12,209 nucleotides of DNA. Origin: Candidatus Dormiibacterota bacterium. GTDB lineage: Bacteria; Chloroflexota; Dormibacteria; Aeolococcales; Bog-877. Shown piece after piece: positions 5,845-12,209 of the stretch. Both the position numbers and the translations under genes were made by a program. Numbering within the stretch: the first letter of the stretch is position 1; each line of letters starts with the position of its first letter. Where the stretch lies: NCBI GenBank assembly GCA_030038765.1, contig JASHRA010000048.1:1-12209 (forward strand), in the 5' to 3' direction. The notes under the pieces were generated by a model. That model was given only the letters and a program-made list of their open reading frames with translations, was not told the DNA's origin and searched no databases.

Positions 5845-7200
5845 CTACGCGGCCGTAACCTCCGAGGAGCCGCCCGGAGGACCCCCGGCCCGGCCCCAGG
5901 CGCGCATCCGGGCCGCCGCCGCGGTCCCGATCAGGGACAGCCCCAGGGCCCCGACCACGTCGCTGGCCCCGACCACGTCGGCCACCGCTCCCGCCACCAG
6001 CAGGGGCAGGGCGATGGCGAGGTTGATGGCGAGGAAGGCGCCGCCGAAGATCTTCCCCCGGGTCGTCTCCTCGGTCCCCTCCTGGATCATGGTGAGGCAG
6101 GGGATGAGCACCGCCCCCAGGCCGGCGCCGAAGACCAGGGCGAGGAAGATCGCCAGCGGGACCAGGGCGCCGTAGACGTGGAGCCGGTCGAGGATCGGCG
6201 GCAGCACCCCCAGGACCAGCATCGCCAGCCCGGCCACGGCCAGGCCCCGGACCACGGACTGGGCCCGGTGCTGGGGCTGGTTGCGGCGCCCCAGGAGGGT
6301 GCCGGCGGCGACCATGCCGAAGGTGGCCGGGATGAGCAGGATGTAGCTGTTCTGGGGCCGGCTCTGGAGCACGTTCTGCATGTAGCCGGCGGAGAGGGCG
6401 AAGATGGTGAAGACGATGGTGAGGGCCAGCGTCAGCATGCCGAAGGCGAAGGGCAGGGTGCGGCTGCGGCGGACCAGGCGCAGCGTCTCGCGGATCTCCG
6501 ACCAGGTGCTGCTCCAGGGGGCCCGGAGCTGCTGCCCGACGCCTCCCCGGGCGACGTCGAGCCGGGGCCGGATCAGCCAGATGGCGCCCGAGGCGACGGC
6601 GAAGAGGGCGGCCCCGAAGTAGTAGGGCCCCTCGAGGCCGAGGATGCGCTGGGCCAGGGAGGCCAGCGGGACCGAGATCACGATGGTCACGACGATGGTG
6701 ATGGTGAAGAGGCTGGTGGCGGCCGAGAGGTCGTCCCGGCCCACCAGGCGGGGGATGCTGGCGGCCTCCGCCGGGGCGAAGAGCTGGCCCACCCCGGCGA
6801 AGACGAAGGTGATCACGTAGAGGGGCAGGACCTGGTGCTGGGCGACGCCGCTCAGCTCCAGCGCCGGCACCGCCAGGACCATCACCCCGCGGCTGAGGTT
6901 GGTCCAGATCATGAGGGTCTTCTTGTCGTAGCGGTCGGCGAAGATCCCGGCCGGGACGGAGAGGAAGACGGCGGGGATGGTGTAGGCCAGCAGCAGGGCC
7001 GCGTCGCTGACGTAGAGGTGGGTCAGGGAGTAGATCGAGAGCAGCAGGGAGAAGGCGAAGAACTTGTCCCCCAGCTGGGCCGCCACCTGGGCGCCCCAGA
7101 GGAGCCGGAAGTCCCGCGTCCGCAGCACCTGGCGGAAGCCGCTGGGCCCCCCCGCCACCCGCTCCTCGGCCGCAGCTACCCGGGGGGCCAGGGCCGGCAT
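5845..7200 (-). CDS. Major facilitator superfamily transporter (12 TM, EntS-like group)
   Basis: This is an inner-membrane secondary transporter of 451 residues, substrate unknown. The cytoplasmic N-terminus (1-30) is followed by FRLLWGAQVAAQLGDKFF (31-48), typical of the MFS_3/EntS-like group, and by loop 2-3 motif A-like GIFADRYDKK (85-94). PAEAASIPRLV (143-153) is also typical. About 12 hydrophobic segments occur, two blocks of six separated by a basic loop near 212-248. GTEETTRGKIFGG (375-387) marks the TM10-11 region. The group includes drug and siderophore exporters, but nothing here fixes a substrate. The ATG lies 13 bp after the rsmA stop, with no Shine-Dalgarno but an extended -10 promoter 7 nt upstream. 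Confidence 0.88.
   Translation of the reverse strand: MPALAPRVAAAEERVAGGPSGFRQVLRTRDFRLLWGAQVAAQLGDKFFAFSLLLSIYSLTHLYVSDAALLLAYTIPAVFLSVPAGIFADRYDKKTLMIWTNLSRGVMVLAVPALELSGVAQHQVLPLYVITFVFAGVGQLFAPAEAASIPRLVGRDDLSAATSLFTITIVVTIVISVPLASLAQRILGLEGPYYFGAALFAVASGAIWLIRPRLDVARGGVGQQLRAPWSSTWSEIRETLRLVRRSRTLPFAFGMLTLALTIVFTIFALSAGYMQNVLQSRPQNSYILLIPATFGMVAAGTLLGRRNQPQHRAQSVVRGLAVAGLAMLVLGVLPPILDRLHVYGALVPLAIFLALVFGAGLGAVLIPCLTMIQEGTEETTRGKIFGGAFLAINLAIALPLLVAGAVADVVGASDVVGALGLSLIGTAAAARMRAWGRAGGPPGGSSEVTAA
5948..5980. repeat. 15-bp tandem direct repeat inside the MFS gene
   Basis: GCCCCGACCACGTCG occurs at 5948-5962 and again at 5966-5980, an 18-bp period. It keeps the frame and duplicates the peptide DVVGA near the transporter C-terminus (residues 408-418), probably a small slippage duplication. 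Confidence 0.75.
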
Positions 7201-7207
7201 GGCGGCG

Positions 7208-7216
7208 AATATATCA
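7208..7216 (-). promoter_or_regulatory. Extended -10 promoter of the MFS gene
   Basis: TGATATATT on the minus strand is TGn plus TATATT (5 of 6 of TATAAT). The TGA is also the rsmA stop codon. The MFS ATG begins 7 nt past the -10, where transcription would be expected to start, so the mRNA is probably leaderless. No -35 is visible, as is common for extended -10 promoters. Confidence 0.6.
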
Positions 7217-8059
7217 CCGGGTCGGCGCCGCGCCGCCCGGGCAGGCCCGGAGCAGCCGGGACCACTCCTCGGGCTCCAGCGTCCCCGGCCGCCGGCTGGG
7301 GTCGATCTCGGCCTGGCGCAGGATCGCGGCGGCCTCGTCCGGGCCGCGGCCGAGGGCCCCGGCGAGCCCGTTGCGGAGCTGCTTGCGGCGGGCGGCGAAG
7401 ACGCCCCGAGCCAGGGCCAGCACCGCCTCCGCCTCCGCCGGGCGCTCCCCTGCGAGGGCGCCCAGGCTGACCAGGGAGCTGTGCACCCGGGGCGCCGGCC
7501 AGAAGCTGGCGGGCGCGATGTCGAACTCCACCCGGACGCTGGCCAGGGCCCGGACCGCGAGCGTGGCCAGGGACCAGTCCCCGGGGGCGGCGGCGAGCCG
7601 GTGGGCCACCTCCCGCTGCAGCACCAGGTGGCAGGGGGGCGGAGCCGGGGGCCAGGCCAGGAGCCGGGGCAGGAGGGCCCCGGTCAGCTGGTAGGGCAGG
7701 TTCCCCACCACCTTGTCGGCGCCCTCGCGGGCCAGCTCGGGCAGGAGGCGCAGCACGTCCCCCTGGAGCACCCTCAGCCCGGGATGGTGCCGGCGCAGGA
7801 GGCCGAGGGCGGCGCCGCAAGCGGGGTCGAGCTCCACCGCCAGCACCGCCGTGCCCCGCTCCAGCAGCCCCTGGGTCAGGGCGCCCAGCCCAGCCCCGAT
7901 CTCGACCACCAGCCGGGGCGCCCCGATGACGTCGAGGATGGCGTCGCGCACCCCCCGGTCGACGAGGAAGTTCTGCCCCAGGCGGCGGCTGGGGCTGACG
8001 CCGAAGCGACGGGCCACGGCCCGCGCCGTGGCCGCCTCGCAGAGCTGGGGCGCGCTCAA
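7214..8059 (-). CDS. rsmA: 16S rRNA (adenine1518/1519-N6)-dimethyltransferase
   Basis: RsmA (KsgA) dimethylates two adjacent adenosines in the 3' terminal helix of 16S rRNA late in 30S assembly. The 281 residues match the family length (273-292). Visible motifs are LGQNFL (27-32), the SAM-binding VEIGAGLGALTQ (52-63), acidic VELD (75-78), QGDV (99-102), the catalytic motif VGNLPYQLTGALL (118-130) and FWPAPRVHSSLV (186-197). The C-terminal helical domain ends at 281. The start is TTG at 8059, overlapping the tatD TGA as TTGA and giving an N-terminus like the B. subtilis protein; a GTG 14 codons in is a weaker alternative. No strong Shine-Dalgarno is visible, so coupling to tatD is likely. Confidence 0.94.
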   Translation of the reverse strand: MSAPQLCEAATARAVARRFGVSPSRRLGQNFLVDRGVRDAILDVIGAPRLVVEIGAGLGALTQGLLERGTAVLAVELDPACGAALGLLRRHHPGLRVLQGDVLRLLPELAREGADKVVGNLPYQLTGALLPRLLAWPPAPPPCHLVLQREVAHRLAAAPGDWSLATLAVRALASVRVEFDIAPASFWPAPRVHSSLVSLGALAGERPAEAEAVLALARGVFAARRKQLRNGLAGALGRGPDEAAAILRQAEIDPSRRPGTLEPEEWSRLLRACPGGAAPTR

Positions 8060-8856
8060 GCAGGGGGCAGGCCGAAGGCGCGCCGGGCGTTGGCCGTGGT
8101 CGCGCCCGCCAGGGAGCGCAGGCAGTCCCCCCGCAGCACCGCCAACCACTGGGCCGTGGCCCGCACCATGGCCGGCTCCGAGGGCCGCCCCCGGTGCGGC
8201 TCCGGGGCCAGGAAGGGCGCGTCGGTCTCGACCAAGAGCAGCTCCGAGGGCACCTCCCGGGCCCCCGCCTGGAGCCGTGAGGCGGACTTGAAGGTGACGT
8301 TGCCGGCGAAGGAGCAGTAGAGGCCGCGCGCGGCCGCCTCCCGGGCGAACTCGGGGCCACCGCTGAAGCAGTGCAGCACGGCGGCCACGCGCGGCCCCGC
8401 GTCCAGCACCCGCAGCAGGTCCGCCTCGGCCTCGCGCTGGTGCACGACGACCGGCTTGCCCGCCTCCGCGGCCAGCTCCAGCATGCTGGCGAAGATCCGG
8501 CGCTGGAGCTCCGGCGGGGTCTCCAGGTACCCGGGCCGGAGCAGGTAGTCGAGCCCCACCTCGCCCAGCGCCACCGCCTTCGGGTGGGCCAGCAGCCGGC
8601 CCAGCCGGCGGCGCTCCCCGGCCCCCGGGAGCGCCCCCCGCACGGGGTGCCAGCCGGCGGTGAAGAAGACCCCCTCGAACTGCTCCGCCAGCTCGCGGGC
8701 GCGCTCGCTGTCCTCCAGCCCGTCGCCGCTCGAGACCACCTGGAGGACGCCGCTGGCCCGCGCCCGGGCCAGCACCCGGTCGGCCGGCTCCCCCCGCCGC
8801 ACCACCTCGTCCAGGTGACAGTGGGCGTCCACCAGCGCGGGCGGGGGCTCAGCCAC
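8056..8856 (-). CDS. tatD: TatD-family metal-dependent DNase
   Basis: The product is a TIM-barrel metallohydrolase of the TatD/YcfH group, cytoplasmic 3'-5' DNA exonucleases linked to DNA repair. Its 266 residues match E. coli TatD (about 260). Metal ligands are in place: HCH at 12-14, E99 (LGEVGLDY), H139 (VVHQREAEA), H162 (LHCFSG) and D212 (ETDAPFLAP); HRGRPSEP follows at 221-228. The start is GTG at 8856, overlapping the end of rsmI by 8 nt; longer upstream frames read into rsmI and carry no family similarity. In many bacteria tatD sits next to rsmA, as it does here. Confidence 0.93.
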   Translation of the reverse strand: MAEPPPALVDAHCHLDEVVRRGEPADRVLARARASGVLQVVSSGDGLEDSERARELAEQFEGVFFTAGWHPVRGALPGAGERRRLGRLLAHPKAVALGEVGLDYLLRPGYLETPPELQRRIFASMLELAAEAGKPVVVHQREAEADLLRVLDAGPRVAAVLHCFSGGPEFAREAAARGLYCSFAGNVTFKSASRLQAGAREVPSELLLVETDAPFLAPEPHRGRPSEPAMVRATAQWLAVLRGDCLRSLAGATTANARRAFGLPPA

Positions 8857-9538
8857 GCGCGCCCGTCCGGCCCCGCGAGGGGCCCTCCACCACCACCGTG
8901 CACTCGCCCCGGGGCGGCCGCTGCCGGAACTCGGAGGCCAGCTCCCCGGCCGTGCCCAGGTGCCAGCTCTCGTGGAGCTTGGAGATCTCGCGGGCCACCG
9001 CCACCCGGCGCGGGCCGAGCAGGTCGCCGACCCAGCCCAGCGTCTCCGCCAGGCGGTGGGGCGACTCGTGGAAGACGAGCGCGAACTGGTCCCCGGGCGC
9101 CAGCAGGCGCAGGGCCCTGACCTTGGTCCGGGGCAGGAAGCCGAGGAAGAGGAAGCGGTCGGCGCGGAGCCCGCTGGCCGAGACCGCCGCCGCCAGGGCC
9201 GAGGGGCCGGGCAGGGCCAGGACCTCGACGCCGGCCGCGCGGGCGGCGTCCACCAGGCGCCGGCCGGGATCGCTGACCGCAGGGGTGCCGGCATCGGTGA
9301 CCAGGGCCACGTCCCCCCGCTCCAGCTGGTCCAGCACCAGGGGCGCCCGCTCCGCCTCGCGCTCGCCGGGGAGCGAGATGAGCCGGGGGCGGGCCCCCAG
9401 GTGACGCAGCAGGAGCTGGGAGCGGCGGGTGTCCTCGGCCACCACCACGGGCACGGAGCGGAGCAGCTCGGCGGCGCGCGGCGAGAGGTCGGCCAGGTTG
9501 CCGATCGGGGTCGCCACCACGAAGAGCCGCCCCGGCAA
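8849..9538 (-). CDS. rsmI: 16S rRNA (cytidine1402-2'-O)-methyltransferase, short form
   Basis: RsmI adds the 2'-O-methyl group to C1402 in the ribosomal P site, using SAM. The 229 residues show the tetrapyrrole-methylase fold with the family signatures: ATPIGNLADLSPRA (9-22), AEDTR (34-38), TDAGTPAVSDPG (81-92), LPGPSA (109-114), FLGFLPR (131-137), FHESPHRL (156-163), ARE-SK (182-187) and GECTVVVEG (211-219). It ends about ten residues after the core, so the C-terminal extension of the 286-residue E. coli protein is missing. The start is TTG at 9538, 4 nt after the nadE stop; it gives MPGRLFVVATPIGNL, as in many homologues. Confidence 0.95.
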   Translation of the reverse strand: MPGRLFVVATPIGNLADLSPRAAELLRSVPVVVAEDTRRSQLLLRHLGARPRLISLPGEREAERAPLVLDQLERGDVALVTDAGTPAVSDPGRRLVDAARAAGVEVLALPGPSALAAAVSASGLRADRFLFLGFLPRTKVRALRLLAPGDQFALVFHESPHRLAETLGWVGDLLGPRRVAVAREISKLHESWHLGTAGELASEFRQRPPRGECTVVVEGPSRGRTGARG

Positions 9539-9542
9539 GGCC

Positions 9543-10364
9543 TCAGTAGCCCCAGTCCCGGGGATAGCGGAAGTCCTGCTCCACGCTGCGGCTGGAGAGC
9601 TTGGCCAGGAGCGGTGGCCGGCGCTTGAACTGGGAGGCCCTCACCCGCCGCCAGACCCGCTCCACCAGGCCCTCGTCGAAGCCGAGCTCGCCGACCTCCT
9701 CCGGGGAGCGGCGCTCGTCGACCAGGTGGAAGAGGACCTGGTCGGCCTGGGCGTAGGAGAAGCCCAGCTCGGCCTCGTCGGACTGGCCCGGGAAGAGGTC
9801 GGCGGAGGGCGGCTTGTCGAGGATGGGCTGGGGCAGCCCCAGGTGGCGGGCGAGCTGGAAGACCTGGGTCTTGTAGAGGTCGCCGAGCGGGTTGAGCGCG
9901 TAGGCGGCGTCGCCCCAGAGGGTGCTGTAGCCGAGCAGGATCTCGGACTTGTTGCTGGTGCCGAGGACCAGGGCCGAGCGGGTGCTGGAGATGTCGTAGA
10001 GCACGCTCATCCGCTCCCGCGCCATCTTGTTGCCGCGCCGGGCCCGGTCCGCCTCGGGGAAGCGGCGGAAGTAGGCGTCGATCTGCTCCGTGATCTCCAG
10101 CACCTGCAGCTCCAGGCCCAGCTGCCGGGCCAGCAGCTGGGCGTCGGCGAGGCTCGCGGGCTCGCTCTCGCGGTAGGGCATGGCCACCGCGGTGACCGCC
10201 TCCGGGCCCAGGGCGTCGACCCCGAGCCGGGCCGAGAGGGCCGAGTCGATGCCGCCCGAGACGGCCACCACGACGCCCCGCGCGCCCACCTTCAGGACCT
10301 CCTCCCGGACGAACTGGCGCAGGATGCCCGCCACCAGCTCGGGCTTGATGGCGAGGTCAGCCAC
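9543..10364 (-). CDS. nadE: NAD+ synthetase, synthetase (amidotransferase acceptor) subunit
   Basis: NadE converts nicotinic acid adenine dinucleotide, ATP and ammonia to NAD+. The 273-residue product is an N-type ATP pyrophosphatase: P-loop SGGIDS (36-41), SLADAQLLARQLG (71-83), GNKMARERMSVLYD (111-124), GTSNKSEILLGY (135-146), GDLYKTQV (161-168), PSADLFPGQSDEAELG (186-201) and C-terminal RYPRDWGY. The length equals the ammonia-only type, but the gene directly before it encodes the matching glutaminase domain, overlapping by 8 nt in another frame. The pair probably makes a two-subunit glutamine-dependent enzyme. The start is GTG at 10364. Confidence 0.94.
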   Translation of the reverse strand: MADLAIKPELVAGILRQFVREEVLKVGARGVVVAVSGGIDSALSARLGVDALGPEAVTAVAMPYRESEPASLADAQLLARQLGLELQVLEITEQIDAYFRRFPEADRARRGNKMARERMSVLYDISSTRSALVLGTSNKSEILLGYSTLWGDAAYALNPLGDLYKTQVFQLARHLGLPQPILDKPPSADLFPGQSDEAELGFSYAQADQVLFHLVDERRSPEEVGELGFDEGLVERVWRRVRASQFKRRPPLLAKLSSRSVEQDFRYPRDWGY

Positions 10365-11229
10365 GGGGCGGGCGCTCCAGCTGGCGGCGGACCAGGCCCT
10401 CGCGCTCGTCCCGCAGCAGGGGGGCGGCGATGCGGGCCCGGCGCAGCTCGCGGCGGTCCAGGGCGCAGCGCAGCACCCCGGGGCCGTCGTCGAGGGGCCC
10501 GGCCAGGAGCTTGCCGTCGGGACCCAGCACCCGGCTCCCGCCCCAGAAGTGGAAGCCGTCCTCGAAGCCCACCCGGTTGCAGTAGGCGACGAAGACGGTG
10601 AAGAGCTCGGCGTAGGTCCGCAGCATGGCCCCGTAGGTGGCGGCGCTGCCCAGCTCCGCCTCGGCCTCGGCCACGCCCCGACCCGGGCTGGCCGAGGGGC
10701 AGAGGATGAGGTCGGCCCGCTGCCGGCTGAGGAGGTAGGCGGCGCTGGGGTGCCAGAGGTCCTCGCAGATGAGCACCCCGAGGCGCCAGCTCTGGCCCCC
10801 GCCCAGGGGCACCTCCACCACCTGGAAGCGGTCCCCGGAGGCCACGTAGCGGTGCTCGTCGAAGAGGCCGTAGGTGGGCAGGTAGACCTTGCGGTGGACC
10901 AGCTGGACCTCGCCGCCGGAGATCAGCACCGCCGCGTTGTGGAACTCGAAGTCGGGGGACTCCAGGACCAGTCCCAGGAGCACCGATGCGCTCCCCGCCG
11001 CCCGCCGCAGTCGCTCCAGCTCGGGCCCGTCGAGGCGCAGGGCGCAGTCCTGGGTCAGGTCCTTGAGGAAGTAGCCGCTGAGGGTCAGCTCGGGGAAGAC
11101 GATGAGCTGGCTGCCCGCCGAGACCTCCTCGCCGATGGTCTCCAGGACCGCCTCCAGGTTGGCCGCGGTGTCGCCCAGGCGCGAGTTGGCCTGGACCAGG
11201 GCCAGCTGGGTCCGCTCCCCCGTTCCCAC
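10357..11229 (-). CDS. NAD+ synthetase glutaminase subunit (nitrilase-fold)
   Basis: The 290-residue product is a CN-hydrolase (nitrilase) domain matching the N-terminal glutaminase half of glutamine-dependent NAD synthetase. The Glu-Lys-Cys triad is visible: E47 (IVFPELTLSGY), K114 (HRKVYLPTYGLFDE) and C155 (GVLICEDLWHP). The ICEDLW signature around the cysteine is typical of NadE glutaminases rather than other nitrilases. It would release ammonia from glutamine and pass it to the synthetase encoded next. The start is GTG at 11229, 1 nt after the dinG stop. Frames further upstream (to 11403) only read through dinG. An independent amidase role is possible but less likely given the 8-nt overlap with nadE. 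Confidence 0.88.
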   Translation of the reverse strand: MGTGERTQLALVQANSRLGDTAANLEAVLETIGEEVSAGSQLIVFPELTLSGYFLKDLTQDCALRLDGPELERLRRAAGSASVLLGLVLESPDFEFHNAAVLISGGEVQLVHRKVYLPTYGLFDEHRYVASGDRFQVVEVPLGGGQSWRLGVLICEDLWHPSAAYLLSRQRADLILCPSASPGRGVAEAEAELGSAATYGAMLRTYAELFTVFVAYCNRVGFEDGFHFWGGSRVLGPDGKLLAGPLDDGPGVLRCALDRRELRRARIAAPLLRDEREGLVRRQLERPPRG

Positions 11230-11230
11230 C

Positions 11231-12209
11231 TCAGCCGGCCCGCTCGGCCTGGCCCTGGCCACGCACGAAGGCGGCCACCAGGGGGGCCACGGCATCCGGG
11301 GGCTCGTAGGCGAAGCTGGCCTGGGGAAGCGCCCGGATGAAGTCCTCGCCGTAGGCGCGCTCCAGGATCCTGGGATCGCAGATGACGACCGCGCCGCGAT
11401 CACCCCGGCGCCGAACCAGCCGCCCGAAGCCCTGCTTCAGGCGCAGCACCGCCTCCGGCAGCGAGAGCTGGGCGAAGGCGTCCGCCCGGCCCCGGGAGCG
11501 GGCCTGGAAGATGGGGTCGGAGGGCACCGGGAAGGGCAGCTTGTCGATCACCACGCACTGCAGCTCGTCGCCCGGGAGATCGATCCCCTCCCAGAAGCTG
11601 CTGGTCCCGAGCAGCACCGAGCGGGCGTTGTTGCGGAAGTTGCGCAGCACCTGGTTGCGGGTCCCGTCGAGGCCCTGGCCCAGGACCGCCACCCCGGCCG
11701 GCGTGAGCAGGGGCCGGAGCTGGGAGTGGAGCTCGCGCAGAGCCTGGTAGCCGGTGAACAGGACCATGGTCCGGCCCCCCAGGAGGGTGGCGATGCCGGC
11801 CACCATGGCGGCCACCACCCGGGCGTGCTCGGGGTCGTTGTGGCCGGGCACCCCGCGGGGCAGGCAGCAGAGGGACTGGTGGAGGTAGTCGAAGGGGGAG
11901 TCGAGCACCAGCTCCTGGGCACCCTCGAGACCGAGCCGCTGGCGGACGTAGGCGAAGGAGCCGGCCACGGCCAGGGTGGCCGAGGTCAGGACCAGGGTCT
12001 GGCAGCGGCCGAAGACCCCCTCCCGGAGGGCACCCGCGACCTCGGTGGGCGCGGTCCTGAGCTGGGGCCGGTCGCCCCGCTCCAGGGCCAGCCAGGCGAC
12101 CTGCCGCCGCTCCTCGTCCGGCGGGCCCTCCCCGGCGCCGGCCTCGACCCCGGAGAGCAGCGTCGCCAGCTGCCGGGCGAAGCCCTGGAGGGCGTCCGCG
12201 GCCAGCTGC
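11231..12209 (-). CDS. dinG: DinG/XPD-family ATP-dependent DNA helicase, C-terminal part (cut by window edge)
   Basis: This is a superfamily 2 helicase of the DinG/YoaA group, which unwinds DNA with 5'-3' polarity in repair and R-loop removal. The reading frame is open to the window edge; 325 codons are visible. From the cut edge: LVLTSATLA (72-80), DSPFDYLHQSLCCLP (103-117), MVLFTGYQALRELH (148-161), motif V region GTSSFWEGIDLPG (201-213), DKLPFPVPSDP (222-232) and motif VI region LKQGFGRLVRRRGDRG (257-272). The Walker motifs, any iron-sulfur cysteines and any exonuclease domain would lie outside the window, so DinG and YoaA cannot be told apart here. It is the first visible gene of the minus-strand operon. 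Confidence 0.9.
   Translation of the reverse strand, partial: QLAADALQGFARQLATLLSGVEAGAGEGPPDEERRQVAWLALERGDRPQLRTAPTEVAGALREGVFGRCQTLVLTSATLAVAGSFAYVRQRLGLEGAQELVLDSPFDYLHQSLCCLPRGVPGHNDPEHARVVAAMVAGIATLLGGRTMVLFTGYQALRELHSQLRPLLTPAGVAVLGQGLDGTRNQVLRNFRNNARSVLLGTSSFWEGIDLPGDELQCVVIDKLPFPVPSDPIFQARSRGRADAFAQLSLPEAVLRLKQGFGRLVRRRGDRGAVVICDPRILERAYGEDFIRALPQASFAYEPPDAVAPLVAAFVRGQGQAERAG

Noticed and set aside
5820..5845. Overlapping hairpins (TCCGC/GCGGA copies) after the MFS gene as an intrinsic terminator
   Set aside because: Stems are only 5 bp and no T-run follows on the minus strand; chance pairing is likely in such GC-rich sequence.
6178..8320. Long plus-strand open frames opposite the MFS, rsmA and tatD genes
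   Set aside because: They are antisense shadows with biased composition (Gly/Glu/Asp or Arg/Pro/Ala rich) and no start signals.

Overview
The window is a GC-rich (roughly 70% by eye), densely packed bacterial chromosome segment. Almost every gene lies on the minus strand and encodes a housekeeping function. The organism cannot be named from this sequence. High GC, many GTG/TTG starts, a threonyl-tRNA synthetase without a TGS domain, a cysteine-bearing PheS insert and apparently leaderless genes suggest a high-GC lineage outside the Proteobacteria. My tentative guess is Terrabacteria, perhaps Chloroflexota or Dormibacterota. I see no prophage, IS element, CRISPR array, defence island or biosynthetic cluster.

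Region 1 (1-4897, minus strand) is the translation cluster thrS, infC, rpmI, rplT, pheS, pheT, read right to left, with pheT cut by the window edge. It supplies two aminoacyl-tRNA synthetases, initiation factor IF-3 and ribosomal proteins L35 and L20. Two details stand out. infC seems to start at a rare ATA codon behind a near-perfect Shine-Dalgarno sequence, the kind of start that permits IF-3 autoregulation. Its 3' end also runs 62 nt into rpmI in another frame.

Region 2 (4898-5844) is a switch region. A divergent promoter region separates thrS (-) from a complete tRNA-Val(GAC) gene (+). An AT-richer intergenic stretch follows, holding a 29-bp near-perfect inverted repeat and a textbook TTGACA-17-TCTAAT promoter. 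The GTG of a small zinc-finger gene sits essentially at the predicted transcription start, so that mRNA is probably leaderless. A second small zinc-ribbon gene faces it, with 4 bp between the stop codons.

Region 3 (5845-12209, minus strand) reads right to left as dinG-type helicase (partial), NAD synthetase glutaminase subunit, NAD synthetase subunit, rsmI, tatD, rsmA, then an MFS transporter. Junctions from dinG to rsmA range from 8-bp overlaps to 4-bp gaps, which indicates one translationally coupled operon. It joins DNA repair (dinG, tatD), NAD synthesis (as two separate genes rather than the common fusion) and 16S rRNA methylation (rsmI, rsmA). The MFS gene has its own extended -10 promoter overlapping the rsmA stop codon and also looks leaderless.

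The most interesting signals are regulatory and architectural: the ATA start of infC, the infC/rpmI overlap, two or three leaderless promoters, the split NAD synthetase, and the paired small zinc proteins beside an unexplained inverted repeat. No new multi-gene system is evident.
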